7,407 bases of DNA from Candidatus Zixiibacteriota bacterium (lineage in GTDB: Bacteria; Zixibacteria; MSB-5A5; SM1-73): NCBI GenBank assembly GCA_020341875.1, contig CP070839.1, positions 1,097,576 to 1,104,982 of the forward strand, given 5' to 3'. Shown piece by piece: positions 1 to 5,678 of the stretch. Position 1 is the first letter of the stretch. Each line of letters opens with the position of its first letter. The position numbers and the translations under genes are program-made. The notes beneath the pieces were generated by a model. That model was not told the origin of the DNA and did not search any database. It saw only the letters and a list, made by a program, of their open reading frames with translations.

Positions 1-5
1 ACTTC

Positions 6-22
6 TGCCGGGGTGGCCGGCA
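6..22. repeat. small inverted repeat after the S4-domain gene
   Basis: The 6-bp arms TGCCGG and CCGGCA flank a 5-base centre, 10 to 26 bases past the stop codon of the S4-domain gene. Transcripts leaving that gene could fold here, but no T-run follows before the window ends, so calling it a terminator is not supported. It may equally be chance in GC-rich DNA. Confidence 0.25.
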
Positions 23-32
23 AATCCAACAG

Positions 33-305
33 TCAGTATAGCTCCGTCCTTCTTTCTTCCTCTCGGGTGACCCTGTAGAAGTTTTTTGCGTCCTCTTTTC
101 TCACGCTGCGGACCGGAATCTCCAGCACCTCAACCTCTAAGAATCTGTTGGCGAAGCTTATGGATATGTTTTGCCCCGGCTTCACTTCCTTGCCGGGTTT
201 GGCGGCTCTTCCATCTAATAGGACCGATCCGTCTTCACACGCCTTTTTGGCCTGAGAGCGTCTCTTGATCAGTCGAACGTCCGATAGAAAGCTGTCTAAC
301 CTCAT
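33..305 (-). CDS. rqcP: S4-domain RNA-binding protein, RqcP/Hsp15 type
   Basis: This 90-residue protein is almost entirely one S4 RNA-binding domain. The start MRLDSFLSDVRLIKRRSQAK and the following VLLDGRAAKPGKEVKPGQ are the classic S4 signature (R-L-D-x-F-L, K-R-R-x-x-A, G-x-x-x-x-x-G-x-x-x-K-P-G). The length (about 85-90) and the charged C-terminus match Bacillus YabO/RqcP more closely than the longer E. coli Hsp15. Family members bind 50S subunits carrying a stalled peptidyl-tRNA; RqcP works with RqcH in adding alanine tails to stalled chains. The role here is inferred from the family. The ATG at 305 is chosen because it gives the usual N-terminus; no strong Shine-Dalgarno site precedes it, which fits translation coupled to the surA-like gene ending 49 bases upstream. 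The stop is TGA. RqcP versus Hsp15 cannot be settled without seeing whether rqcH is in the genome. Confidence 0.88.
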   Translation of the reverse strand: MRLDSFLSDVRLIKRRSQAKKACEDGSVLLDGRAAKPGKEVKPGQNISISFANRFLEVEVLEIPVRSVRKEDAKNFYRVTREEERRTELY

Positions 306-354
306 GCTGCGATTTGTCTTTGCGGCCGACTGCGGACCACCGGCGGCGAACGCA

Positions 355-1644
355 TTACAACCTTATCTCCACGTATGTGTCGCGGCGCAGCTTCTCCACC
401 CATTCGGACACGACCTCGTCGGTTTTCTTGCGCCGCACCATGTCCTTTATGACGTCCCAGTCGTCCTCTAAGGTCAGGTTCCTCTGTTCTCTTCTGTCCA
501 GTGCCCTGAGGATATGGATGCCGAACTGACTTGTCAAGGGCGGGCTCACCTGCCCGATCTCGAGATTCTTCACCCCTTCTTTGATTTCCGGGGTCATCTG
601 CTCAACAGGGTACCATCCCAGCTCTCCGCCCATCTTCTTCGACTCTTCATCTGAAGAGTATTCCTTGGCCAGTTCCGCGAAATCGGCTCCCTCAAGGAGC
701 AAGCGGTGAAGACTGTCGGCAAGCTGTTCGGCTCGCGCGGTGTCTTTCTCCGATGGGCCAACCAAAAGGAGTATATGCCTGGCGTGTACCTGGTTATCTC
801 TCTTTTCTTCCACCTTTATGATGTGATATCCGAATTCGGTCTCCACCACACCGCTGATTTCGCCCGGCTTTAGGGCAAAAGCGGTCGCCTCGAATTGGGG
901 AATCATGTCCCCTCTTGAGAAGAAGCCCAGGTCTCCGCCGTTGGCGCCAGTGGGATCATTAGAATACAAGGATGCCAGCCGGGGAAAATCTTCACCCTCC
1001 TCGGCCAGCTTTCGTATCCTCTCTGCCTTGCTTTTCAGGGAATCCAAAGTCTCGGAAGAGGGTTTTATCTCCAGAAGGATGTGGCTCAGCTTGACCGCCT
1101 CCGGCTGATCTGGAAGACTATCCTTGTAAATCTGGTAGAAATCCTTGATCTCTCTGGTCGAAACGGACACTTTCGAGAGCTTGGAAGCCAGCAGCCGATC
1201 GGTCATCATTCTTTCTTTGGTCTGCTCTCTGTATCTTTTCTTAAGTTCGCTCTCAGTCAGGCCCTCTGCCTTGAGTTGAGCCTTGAATTCCTCCTCGGTG
1301 AACTCCGATTTGACTCTATTCAACTGCTCCTTGACCGCCTCCTCCAGCTCCTTTGAGGTCACCTCGATGGTGGTATCCTTCTGCGCCGCCAGGAAAAGCA
1401 GCCTGTCGTTGACCATCTGCTCCAGTATCTCCCGCTTGAGCTCACCCAATTGGGCTTCACTTTTCACCTCCACTCCCATCTGTCTGACGTACATGGTCAA
1501 CTGCATGTCAAGATCGGACTCCGAGATGATCTGGTCTCCTATCACCGCCACGATTCTGTCCAGAACCTGTTGGGCGGCAGATAAGCTGCAAAAAAGAAGA
1601 AATAGACCGATGAGGAGGATAATTGACCTTCCTACACCGGTCAT
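355..1644 (-). CDS. surA: SurA-like periplasmic peptidyl-prolyl cis-trans isomerase / chaperone
   Basis: The protein has 429 residues from the start chosen here. A signal peptide (about 1-24: short basic lead, hydrophobic SIILLIGLFLLFCSL, likely cut near SAA-Q) is followed by a SurA_N-type helical chaperone region (about 27-180, starting VLDRIVAVIGDQIISESDLD). Next come two parvulin (rotamase/PPIC) domains: about 183-283 (LSHILLEI...GANGGDLGFFSRGDM...FGYHIIKV) and about 286-386 (ARHILLLV...GGELGWYP...FGIHILRA), then a helical tail containing WVEKLRRDTYVEI. This is the SurA/PpiC domain order; such proteins escort outer-membrane proteins through the periplasm. Three in-frame ATGs exist at 1716, 1668 and 1644. 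The one at 1644 has GGAG eight bases upstream and places the signal peptide at the N-terminus, whereas the longer starts add a charged lead and lack a good ribosome site. The cysteine in the signal region is not in a lipobox. Stop is TAA. Confidence 0.92.
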   Translation of the reverse strand: MTGVGRSIILLIGLFLLFCSLSAAQQVLDRIVAVIGDQIISESDLDMQLTMYVRQMGVEVKSEAQLGELKREILEQMVNDRLLFLAAQKDTTIEVTSKELEEAVKEQLNRVKSEFTEEEFKAQLKAEGLTESELKKRYREQTKERMMTDRLLASKLSKVSVSTREIKDFYQIYKDSLPDQPEAVKLSHILLEIKPSSETLDSLKSKAERIRKLAEEGEDFPRLASLYSNDPTGANGGDLGFFSRGDMIPQFEATAFALKPGEISGVVETEFGYHIIKVEEKRDNQVHARHILLLVGPSEKDTARAEQLADSLHRLLLEGADFAELAKEYSSDEESKKMGGELGWYPVEQMTPEIKEGVKNLEIGQVSPPLTSQFGIHILRALDRREQRNLTLEDDWDVIKDMVRRKKTDEVVSEWVEKLRRDTYVEIRL

Positions 1645-1762
1645 GGGTCTTGCTCCGTAGACTTTCATTCTGTAACGAGAAACGAGGATTACGGGCCCAT
1701 TTCGCCTGGGCTGCATACAGGTAATCTTCGATCCCTTTCAGTTTTTGAGTGAGACGGGTGAA

Positions 1763-2410
1763 TTAACCCTGTTCCGGAGGCGCTTCTTCCTCCTGTATGG
1801 TGGATTGTATCACCTCGTCGTAGACTTCAATCTTATACCGGTCCCTATTATTTTCTATCCAGTTCTTATAGATGTTGCCCGTTGCACCGGTCGGCTCGAC
1901 TTCGATGATATGGTCAGGCCACAGTGCATCGATAACCAAGGCAGGATCACGACCTGCAGCAATGGCTTCGGCAGCGGTTTTATATTCCCAGGCAACCATC
2001 AGGACATTTCCGTTGGGTAAACCCTCGATGTCATGATGCAGACAATGCTGGTTGGTTGAATATTCAAAATCCCAGACCACGGTCCCGTCCCAGTCGATTT
2101 TCTCCACGCCCCCTCCGGCACCTCCGGCATCGAAAGTCGGGTTGGCGCTCATTTTGGCCGTACGAAGCAAATGACCGGTTTCCAGCAAATACGCAGAAAG
2201 TCTGGGGTAGTAATCACTGTCCCAGGTGTGAACCACGTCCCCGCTCATATCGATCAGATACGTGGTTGTGGACTGGGCTGGCGCGAAGAAGGTATAACCG
2301 CCAAAAGGACCCGCGCTGTTTGACGATCCGAGTAGTTCCCCTGTTACTGACAGGATTCCCGGAGTGGTTAAAAGTATACAGAATATGATGCCAACGAGTC
2401 TTTTCTACAT
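1763..2410 (-). pseudogene. arylsulfotransferase (ASST)-like fragment: amber codon after the start, SurA-like tail fused at the end
   Basis: The frame is open from 2404 to 1763. It begins with a signal-peptide-like stretch KRLVGIIFCILLTTPGILS, then GYTFFAPAQSTTTYLIDMSG, VVHTWDSDYYPRLSAYLLE, GGVEKIDWDGTVVWDF and HHDIEGLPNGNVLMVAWEYK. These are hallmarks of the N-terminal half of ASST-like (PF05935-type) beta-propeller proteins. The natural start would be the ATG at 2410, just behind GGAGAGGA, but the next codon is TAG. The only other in-frame ATG (2248) lies inside the conserved region and has no ribosome site. ASST-like similarity stops at TGATGN-I (near 1871). The last 36 residues, with WIENNRDRYKIEV, instead resemble the C-terminus of SurA/PpiC proteins. 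Family members usually run to 400-600 residues, so later propeller blades and their catalytic histidines are missing. Most likely a decayed, recombined gene; a shortened product from 2248 or amber readthrough is possible but less likely. Confidence 0.65.
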
Positions 2411-2496
2411 TCCTCTCCGCTTTCCTCCATAAGGGATAGTCACTCAATTATCGGCTGTCCAAACAGGGCACTAAACGAGGAACGGCATCTGTTTAC

Positions 2497-2524
2497 AAGA
2501 TAAAGCTTTTTGCCTTTTTGTCAA
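2497..2524 (-). promoter_or_regulatory. sigma70-type promoter for the ASST-like / surA / rqcP transcript
   Basis: On the minus strand TTGACA (2524-2519) is followed after 16 bases by TATCTT (2502-2497). This is a perfect -35 box and a 4-of-6 -10 box, about 87 bases upstream of the ATG at 2410. It points into the ASST-like frame and, beyond it, surA and rqcP, for which no closer promoter was recognised. The same two hexamers occur in the promoter proposed at 5412-5440. Confidence 0.5.
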
Positions 2525-2628
2525 GAAGGATTGTCGGGCAGATTGGCCCATACAGGCGTGCGTCCAGATACGGCCCGACCCACGATTGTCCGACACTTCC
2601 CTGTTGTTCCCAACCCCAACCGTAATGT

Positions 2629-2750
2629 CCCCCTCCCTTGATGGGAGGGGTTAGGGGAGGGTGATACGGAGAGGGTTGCTCCTTTATTCGCCCCCTCCCT
2701 AACCCTCCCCCACGTGTAGTGAGCCTGGCGAATCTACAAAGGGGGAGGGA
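2629..2750. repeat. GC-rich inverted repeat pair (CCCTCCC type)
   Basis: A hairpin CCCCTCCC-TTGAT-GGGAGGGG (2630-2650) continues into TTAGGGGAGGG. A near reverse-complement of that motif, CCCTCCCTAACCCTCCCC, lies at 2693-2710, and GGGGGAGGG ends the block at 2741-2749. The nested arms could form a large fold. The block lies in non-coding DNA; a 104-residue frame across it looks like translated repeat, not a gene. It resembles dispersed palindromic intergenic repeats. No target-site duplication or transposase was seen. Confidence 0.5.
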
Positions 2751-2770
2751 ATGCCGAGGGGGCCGTATAA

Positions 2771-2848
2771 ATCGGGCCCCTACAGAGAATAAGAAGGTGG
2801 ACGCCATTTTCGAGCGTCCACCTTTTCCGATCTAATGATGGTAGGGCG
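2771..2848. repeat. 78-bp intergenic repeat, copy 1
   Basis: This aligns without gaps to 5666-5743; by my hand count 65 of 78 bases match. The first 13 bases (ATCGGGCCCCTAC) and the hairpin arms are identical. Both copies lie downstream of a dockerin gene, in the same orientation relative to it: 165 bases from the stop codon here, 93 bases at copy 2. Confidence 0.7.
2794..2824. terminator. hairpin terminator downstream of the 706-residue dockerin gene
   Basis: The 11-bp perfect stem AAGGTGGACGC / GCGTCCACCTT surrounds a 9-base loop. On the minus strand the stem is followed by CTTATTCTC, a poor T-tract; on the plus strand it is followed directly by TTCC after a TTTT overlapping the arm. It sits 190 to 220 bases past the stop codon of the gene ending at 3014. 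It may stop transcription, define a 3' end, or both. Confidence 0.45.
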
Positions 2849-2857
2849 ACCGGACGG

Positions 2858-2908
2858 TCCCGCCTGGGGGCATCCTGCCCGCCCGATGCCTAAATTCGCC
2901 AGGCGGGA
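2858..2908. repeat. 10-bp inverted repeat with nested palindrome
   Basis: The arms TCCCGCCTGG (2858-2867) and CCAGGCGGGA (2899-2908) pair perfectly. Inside them GGCAT and ATGCC can pair again. The inner sequence GCATCCTGCCCGCCC also recurs, with one extra T, next to the second copy of the 78-bp repeat (around 5747-5762), so it probably belongs to the same extended repeat. No function is visible. Confidence 0.45.
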
Positions 2909-2930
2909 AAATCCCGCTCATTGTCTTCCA

Positions 2931-3006
2931 CCTCACCCCCTATCCCCCCGCCAGAGGGGTAAACCGGACGGTTTGCCCCAGAGGCGGGGGGAATGAAGGG
3001 GAGAGG
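2931..3006. repeat. long imperfect palindrome directly after the dockerin stop codon
   Basis: Outer arms CCCCCCGCC (2944-2952) and GGCGGGGGG (2983-2991) enclose a second stem, GGGGTAAACCG (2956-2966) with CGGTTTGCCCC (2969-2979), separated by only two bases; CCTC and GAGG close the ends. It begins 8 bases past the TAG at 3014-3016, so the mRNA 3' end would carry a very stable fold. No T-run follows on the minus strand, which argues for an mRNA-protecting or repeat-derived structure instead of a classical terminator. Confidence 0.55.
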
Positions 3007-3013
3007 TTTAAAT

Positions 3014-5134
3014 CTACCAAATCCGATGCTCTCTGTTAGGCGTTGAGTTTGACTGAGACTGCTTCCACGGCGGCGTGCAGCACAGCGGATCAGGTGCCGG
3101 GCCACTCCTGTACAGGTAAGTAACCAGATAGACTATGTCACCCACATCAACCACGTCATTGTTATTGACATCTCCGACACAATCCATTGGAATAGGCGCC
3201 GGGCCATTCTTGTAGAGGTAGGTCACCAGGTAGACTACGTCACCGACGTCAACTATACCGTTGTTGGTGACGTCACCGCAGATAACCGCGGGCGGCTCAC
3301 CCGTGATCACAAACGCCAGATCCATCGACGTCCCCACGCATTCGTGGTAGATGAATCCGTTGATGATGACGTCTATTGCCCTGAAGTCGATGGAGATCCA
3401 CTCCGGGTTGTAGTGCCAAAACCACTCAATGTAGTTCATTCCCGGAAACACGGGAAACTCCTGGCGGCCTATATAAAGTTCCTCCATTCCATCCTGCGGA
3501 AGAGGCGGCCTGCCCGGCTCACCCTCCAGCGACCATATGTCGGTTGACCAGTTGATGGCAAACTCGGCCCAGGAATGGGGATAGAGCGGTTCGATCCAGA
3601 ACTCCAGGAAGACCTCTTTGGGATGGTCGTAGGTGAAGGGGTTGTCGTAGAACCACATATTCCACCACTCGAACTCTGGGTAGAAATACCATCCCTGGCC
3701 GTAGTAATTGGTCGACCCCCAGTCCTCAGGGTGTCCGTCCGGGCCGAAGAAGACGTCAAACCAGTTGCATCTTGGCGGCTCGTACATCTCAAACCAGGGC
3801 CCAGTGTAAGGATTGTCTGACCACACCGCATCGTCCATAAAGTGATCCCGTGAATTCTTCCAGCCCCACAGGTAGGGAGGCTCTACTTCGACCGGGGCGA
3901 CGGCCAACCAGTATATTGAATCCTTATACTGAATGAACGGTTCGATCGGAGGAATGGCTTGTTCCACGATGAAGTCGTACCGCCAGTAGGGTATATGGTC
4001 GTTACAGACTGTGGAGTCAACGACCGGATCGTACCACGACTCGAGCGTGGGCGGATCGAACGGTGTGCCTTGAATCTCCCCCCACCATTCCCACAGCGTA
4101 TCGCCCGGAATGCTATAGGGGTAGGGGTTCTGGGGATGACCAACCGGCAGATTCCTGAGAATGAAGAGGGCAAACACTGGCATTTCACCGCCCGGGGGAT
4201 AGTCGTCGGTTCCGGGCATGCCGTCCAGGTTTTTCCACGAGCCCCAGAAGTGGATGTCGTCTACCGGGCCGGTGTGCGAGCACTGCCAGTCGTCAGCACA
4301 GATTATGGGTGCGGTGGAGTGCACGTCCCAACCGATCAGATCGGGCAGCTGCGGGAAGTGCATCTTGTGGTTGGGCCAGGGTGGTCCGGAAGGTACACCG
4401 GTCAAGTAATAAGCCATGTCAAGGCCGTCCGGAGGAGAAGGGTCGCTCCAGAAGGGCACAGCCAGAAACGGAAAACCCTGCATGGCCCGATGAAGCTGAA
4501 TCCCGCTGGTCCAGATCCAACCCCACTGCGGCGGGTAAGGGAAATCGGCCTGAATGGCAATCCAGTACTTCACTCCTGCACTGGCAGAGAAGGGTGGGCT
4601 CAGATCCACGTCGTACTCGTAAAAGCCGTTAGGATCTAGGGGCAACCCCGACACTCCCGGGAAGAAATAACTGGCCAACGCGGTGGGAGCAGGATCAGCC
4701 ATCCCGGCACCGGTTGGCATATTACCGGTACCGTCGTCTGCATAAATGTAGATGTGGAAATCAACGGGATCGAACGGGTCCCCGTTCCAGAAGTCACCCC
4801 ACCAGTGGACGTCGGTTATATCCATGTCCTCGTCGAAAATGAAGTCGTCCGCGGTCTGCGAGACGAACGGGTAGACCACGTCGTTCTGCGATGAGACCGC
4901 CCATGAACCAACGACCGAACCGCCGTTGTCCCATATAACAGGGTCTGTGGACTTCGGCCTGGGGTCCGTGCTGGTCGGCGCAGTCACGCTCCTGATCTGT
5001 CCTTTGGAGCTTGCGGTCGGTTCCGGCTTTTCTTCATCCGCCGTATGTGCGGTCATGGCCACGAACGATGCCACCAGCACTATGGCAACCGCCACCACCA
5101 ACAGCCCCCTAAACCTTTCTCTTTTCTTTCTCAT
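3014..5134 (-). CDS. secreted multidomain protein with C-terminal type I dockerin-like repeats
   Basis: The protein has 706 residues; the function is not recognised. The start at 5134 is firm: AGGAGG lies about nine bases upstream and a clear signal peptide follows (about 1-32: MRKKRERFRG, hydrophobic LLVVAVAIVLVASFVAM). Domain A (about 66-247) has SQTADDFIF...ITDVHWWGDF. Domain B (about 252-440) has PNHKMHFPQLPDL, CADDWQCS...VDDIHFWGSW and LWGWKNS. I recall B as one of the DUF7900-series domains, possibly DUF7901, but am not sure. Domain C (about 506-613) has WAEFAINWS, RPPLPQDGMEELYIGRQ, NPEWISIDF and HECVGTSMDLAFVITG. A dockerin-like pair (about 618-686) ends it: GDVTNNGIVDVGDVVYLVTY and GDVNNNDVVDVGDIVYLVTY, with Asp/Asn at the calcium-ligand positions. 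A and B share the ADD[FW]...D[VI]H[WF]WG pattern, which suggests an old internal duplication. No catalytic motif was found and no cohesin is in the window. The stop TAG is followed one codon later by TAA. B, C and dockerin recur in the neighbour at 5837-7407. Confidence 0.9.
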   Translation of the reverse strand: MRKKRERFRGLLVVAVAIVLVASFVAMTAHTADEEKPEPTASSKGQIRSVTAPTSTDPRPKSTDPVIWDNGGSVVGSWAVSSQNDVVYPFVSQTADDFIFDEDMDITDVHWWGDFWNGDPFDPVDFHIYIYADDGTGNMPTGAGMADPAPTALASYFFPGVSGLPLDPNGFYEYDVDLSPPFSASAGVKYWIAIQADFPYPPQWGWIWTSGIQLHRAMQGFPFLAVPFWSDPSPPDGLDMAYYLTGVPSGPPWPNHKMHFPQLPDLIGWDVHSTAPIICADDWQCSHTGPVDDIHFWGSWKNLDGMPGTDDYPPGGEMPVFALFILRNLPVGHPQNPYPYSIPGDTLWEWWGEIQGTPFDPPTLESWYDPVVDSTVCNDHIPYWRYDFIVEQAIPPIEPFIQYKDSIYWLAVAPVEVEPPYLWGWKNSRDHFMDDAVWSDNPYTGPWFEMYEPPRCNWFDVFFGPDGHPEDWGSTNYYGQGWYFYPEFEWWNMWFYDNPFTYDHPKEVFLEFWIEPLYPHSWAEFAINWSTDIWSLEGEPGRPPLPQDGMEELYIGRQEFPVFPGMNYIEWFWHYNPEWISIDFRAIDVIINGFIYHECVGTSMDLAFVITGEPPAVICGDVTNNGIVDVGDVVYLVTYLYKNGPAPIPMDCVGDVNNNDVVDVGDIVYLVTYLYRSGPAPDPLCCTPPWKQSQSNSTPNREHRIW

Positions 5135-5161
5135 CTTTCTCTACCTCCTGAAAGAATGATA

Positions 5162-5176
5162 GATAATTGTGTTATC
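5162..5176. promoter_or_regulatory. small palindrome GATAA-N5-TTATC in the leader of the dockerin gene
   Basis: GATAA and TTATC are separated by TTGTG, 28 to 42 bases upstream of the ATG at 5134. The spacing and AT-richness are those of a possible operator, but 5-bp arms occur easily by chance. No regulator gene is nearby to support it. Confidence 0.2.
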
Positions 5177-5184
5177 CGCTTCCC

Positions 5185-5212
5185 CTCCGCTGGCCACAGC
5201 AAGCCAGCGGAG
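5185..5212. repeat. 10-bp stem-loop between the short leader frame and the dockerin gene
   Basis: CTCCGCTGGC (5185-5194) and GCCAGCGGAG (5203-5212) pair perfectly around an 8-base loop. In the leader mRNA the hairpin starts 5 bases after the stop codon of the 11-codon frame and ends about 50 bases before the ATG at 5134. It has no T-run, so a simple terminator is unlikely; it could affect RNA stability or ribosome access. Confidence 0.55.
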
Positions 5213-5217
5213 TTACC

Positions 5218-5253
5218 TTAAGGGACCTTTAGGGGCAAGAAATAGGCTACCAT
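5218..5253 (-). CDS. possible 11-codon leader peptide (MVAYFLPLKVP)
   Basis: The ATG at 5253 is preceded by AAGGAGGA with about eight bases of spacing, one of the best ribosome sites in the window, and the frame closes at TAA after 11 codons. It lies in the leader between the promoter at 5412-5440 and the dockerin gene start, just before a stable stem-loop. A short translated frame followed by a hairpin is the layout of leader-peptide control, but the peptide has no run of a regulatory amino acid and the hairpin lacks a T-tract. It may also be a remnant start site of a lost gene. Nothing is known of the peptide itself. Confidence 0.35.
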   Translation of the reverse strand: MVAYFLPLKVP

Positions 5254-5272
5254 GGCAGATTCCTCCTTGGTT

Positions 5273-5284
5273 AGGTCCGGACCT
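5273..5284. promoter_or_regulatory. perfect 12-bp palindrome AGGTCCGGACCT
   Basis: The fully self-complementary 12-mer has no spacer and sits about eight bases upstream of the ribosome site of the 11-codon frame, some 130 bases past the predicted -10 box. It could be a protein-binding site in DNA. As RNA it would make a poor hairpin because no loop is left. Chance cannot be excluded. Confidence 0.3.
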
Positions 5285-5411
5285 TGCGATCCAGAAGTCG
5301 TGAAATGGGAATAATGATCCCTTACGCCGTGAACAAAGCACGCACACTCCTTTCGGGATCCGTTCCGGCAACAAGTAAAACATAGCCCCCTAAAGTCCTT
5401 TTGCTGTCTGT

Positions 5412-5440
5412 AAGATAACCAGTTTCTACATTCCTGTCAA
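5412..5440 (-). promoter_or_regulatory. sigma70-type promoter of the 706-residue dockerin gene
   Basis: On the minus strand TTGACA (5440-5435), a 17-base spacer and TATCTT (5417-5412) form a strong consensus-like promoter. The start site would fall near 5405 and leave a leader of about 270 bases before the ATG at 5134, enough for the short frame and palindromes described there. It overlaps a 62-codon open frame (5322-5510) that has no ribosome site and no recognisable content. Confidence 0.6.
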
Positions 5441-5442
5441 GG

Positions 5443-5466
5443 AAAAAAGACCCCTTAGGGCCTAAG
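5443..5466 (-). terminator. weak terminator-like hairpin upstream of the promoter
   Basis: On the minus strand CTTAG-GCC-CTAAG is followed by GGGTC and then six T. The stem is only 5 bp and the T-run starts five bases after it, so it is weak by itself. Its place just upstream of the TTGACA box suits a block on read-through from the gene ending at 5837. Confidence 0.25.
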
Positions 5467-5582
5467 CAGCAGGTATATATCTCGCATCTCGGCTGTACCA
5501 TACGGCTCATACCTTAGCGGGAAGGGTCGGGGCGAGGAAATGCTACGTGCTGGGGTACGGTTTGTGAACGGGCCGCGAGTTT

Positions 5583-5678
5583 GTAGGGGTCGGATTTATC
5601 CGACCCGACGGATGCCGGGCCCGATCGTTCACCAAGTTCAGGATGGTGAGCTTGTCGAACCATGAATCGGGCCCCTAC
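5583..5678. repeat. REP-like palindrome cluster bounded by GTAGGGG / CCCCTAC
   Basis: Outer 7-bp inverted ends (5583-5589 and 5672-5678) enclose a hairpin GGGTCGGA-TTTA-TCCGACCC (5587-5606), a 9-bp inverted pair GGGCCCGAT / ATCGGGCCC (5617-5625 and 5666-5674), and the segment GTTCAGGATGGTGAGCTTGT running to CGAAC (5636-5660). Sequences of the last kind (TTCGACAAGCTCA...) are, to my knowledge, widely dispersed intergenic palindromes in environmental genomes. The right end overlaps the 78-bp repeat. Confidence 0.5.

Noticed and set aside
1081..1660. Plus-strand frames opposite the surA-like gene (1081-1356 and 1283-1660)
   Set aside because: They are antisense shadows of a clear SurA domain protein; their hydrophobic and serine-rich composition is what the complementary strand of helical Glu/Lys-rich coding DNA gives.
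2214..2447. 77-residue minus-strand frame beginning MSDYPLWRKAE, considered as a small gene or as the true 5' part of the ASST-like gene
   Set aside because: It is in a different frame from the ASST-like motifs, which run unbroken in their own frame from 2404; no frameshift is needed to join them.
2493..2807. 104-residue open frame on the minus strand between the promoter and the dockerin gene
   Set aside because: It is rich in Pro/Gly/Arg, translates GC-rich inverted repeats, overlaps the promoter, has no ribosome site and resembles no protein.
3077..3283. Tandem dockerin loops as eukaryote-like EF-hands or a T9SS sorting domain
   Set aside because: The 12-residue loops followed by VVYLVTYLY fit the F-hand style of type I dockerins; the C-terminal CCTPPW end lacks the features of a T9SS type A sorting domain.
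3959..4639. 226-codon plus-strand frame opposite the dockerin gene
   Set aside because: It mirrors a well-supported minus-strand gene with signal peptide, paralogue and ribosome site; its translation shows no domain and it has no start signals.
5322..5510. 62-residue open frame on the minus strand in the dockerin leader
   Set aside because: It covers the TTGACA/TATCTT promoter and the T-rich terminator-like hairpin, has no Shine-Dalgarno site and no recognisable motif.
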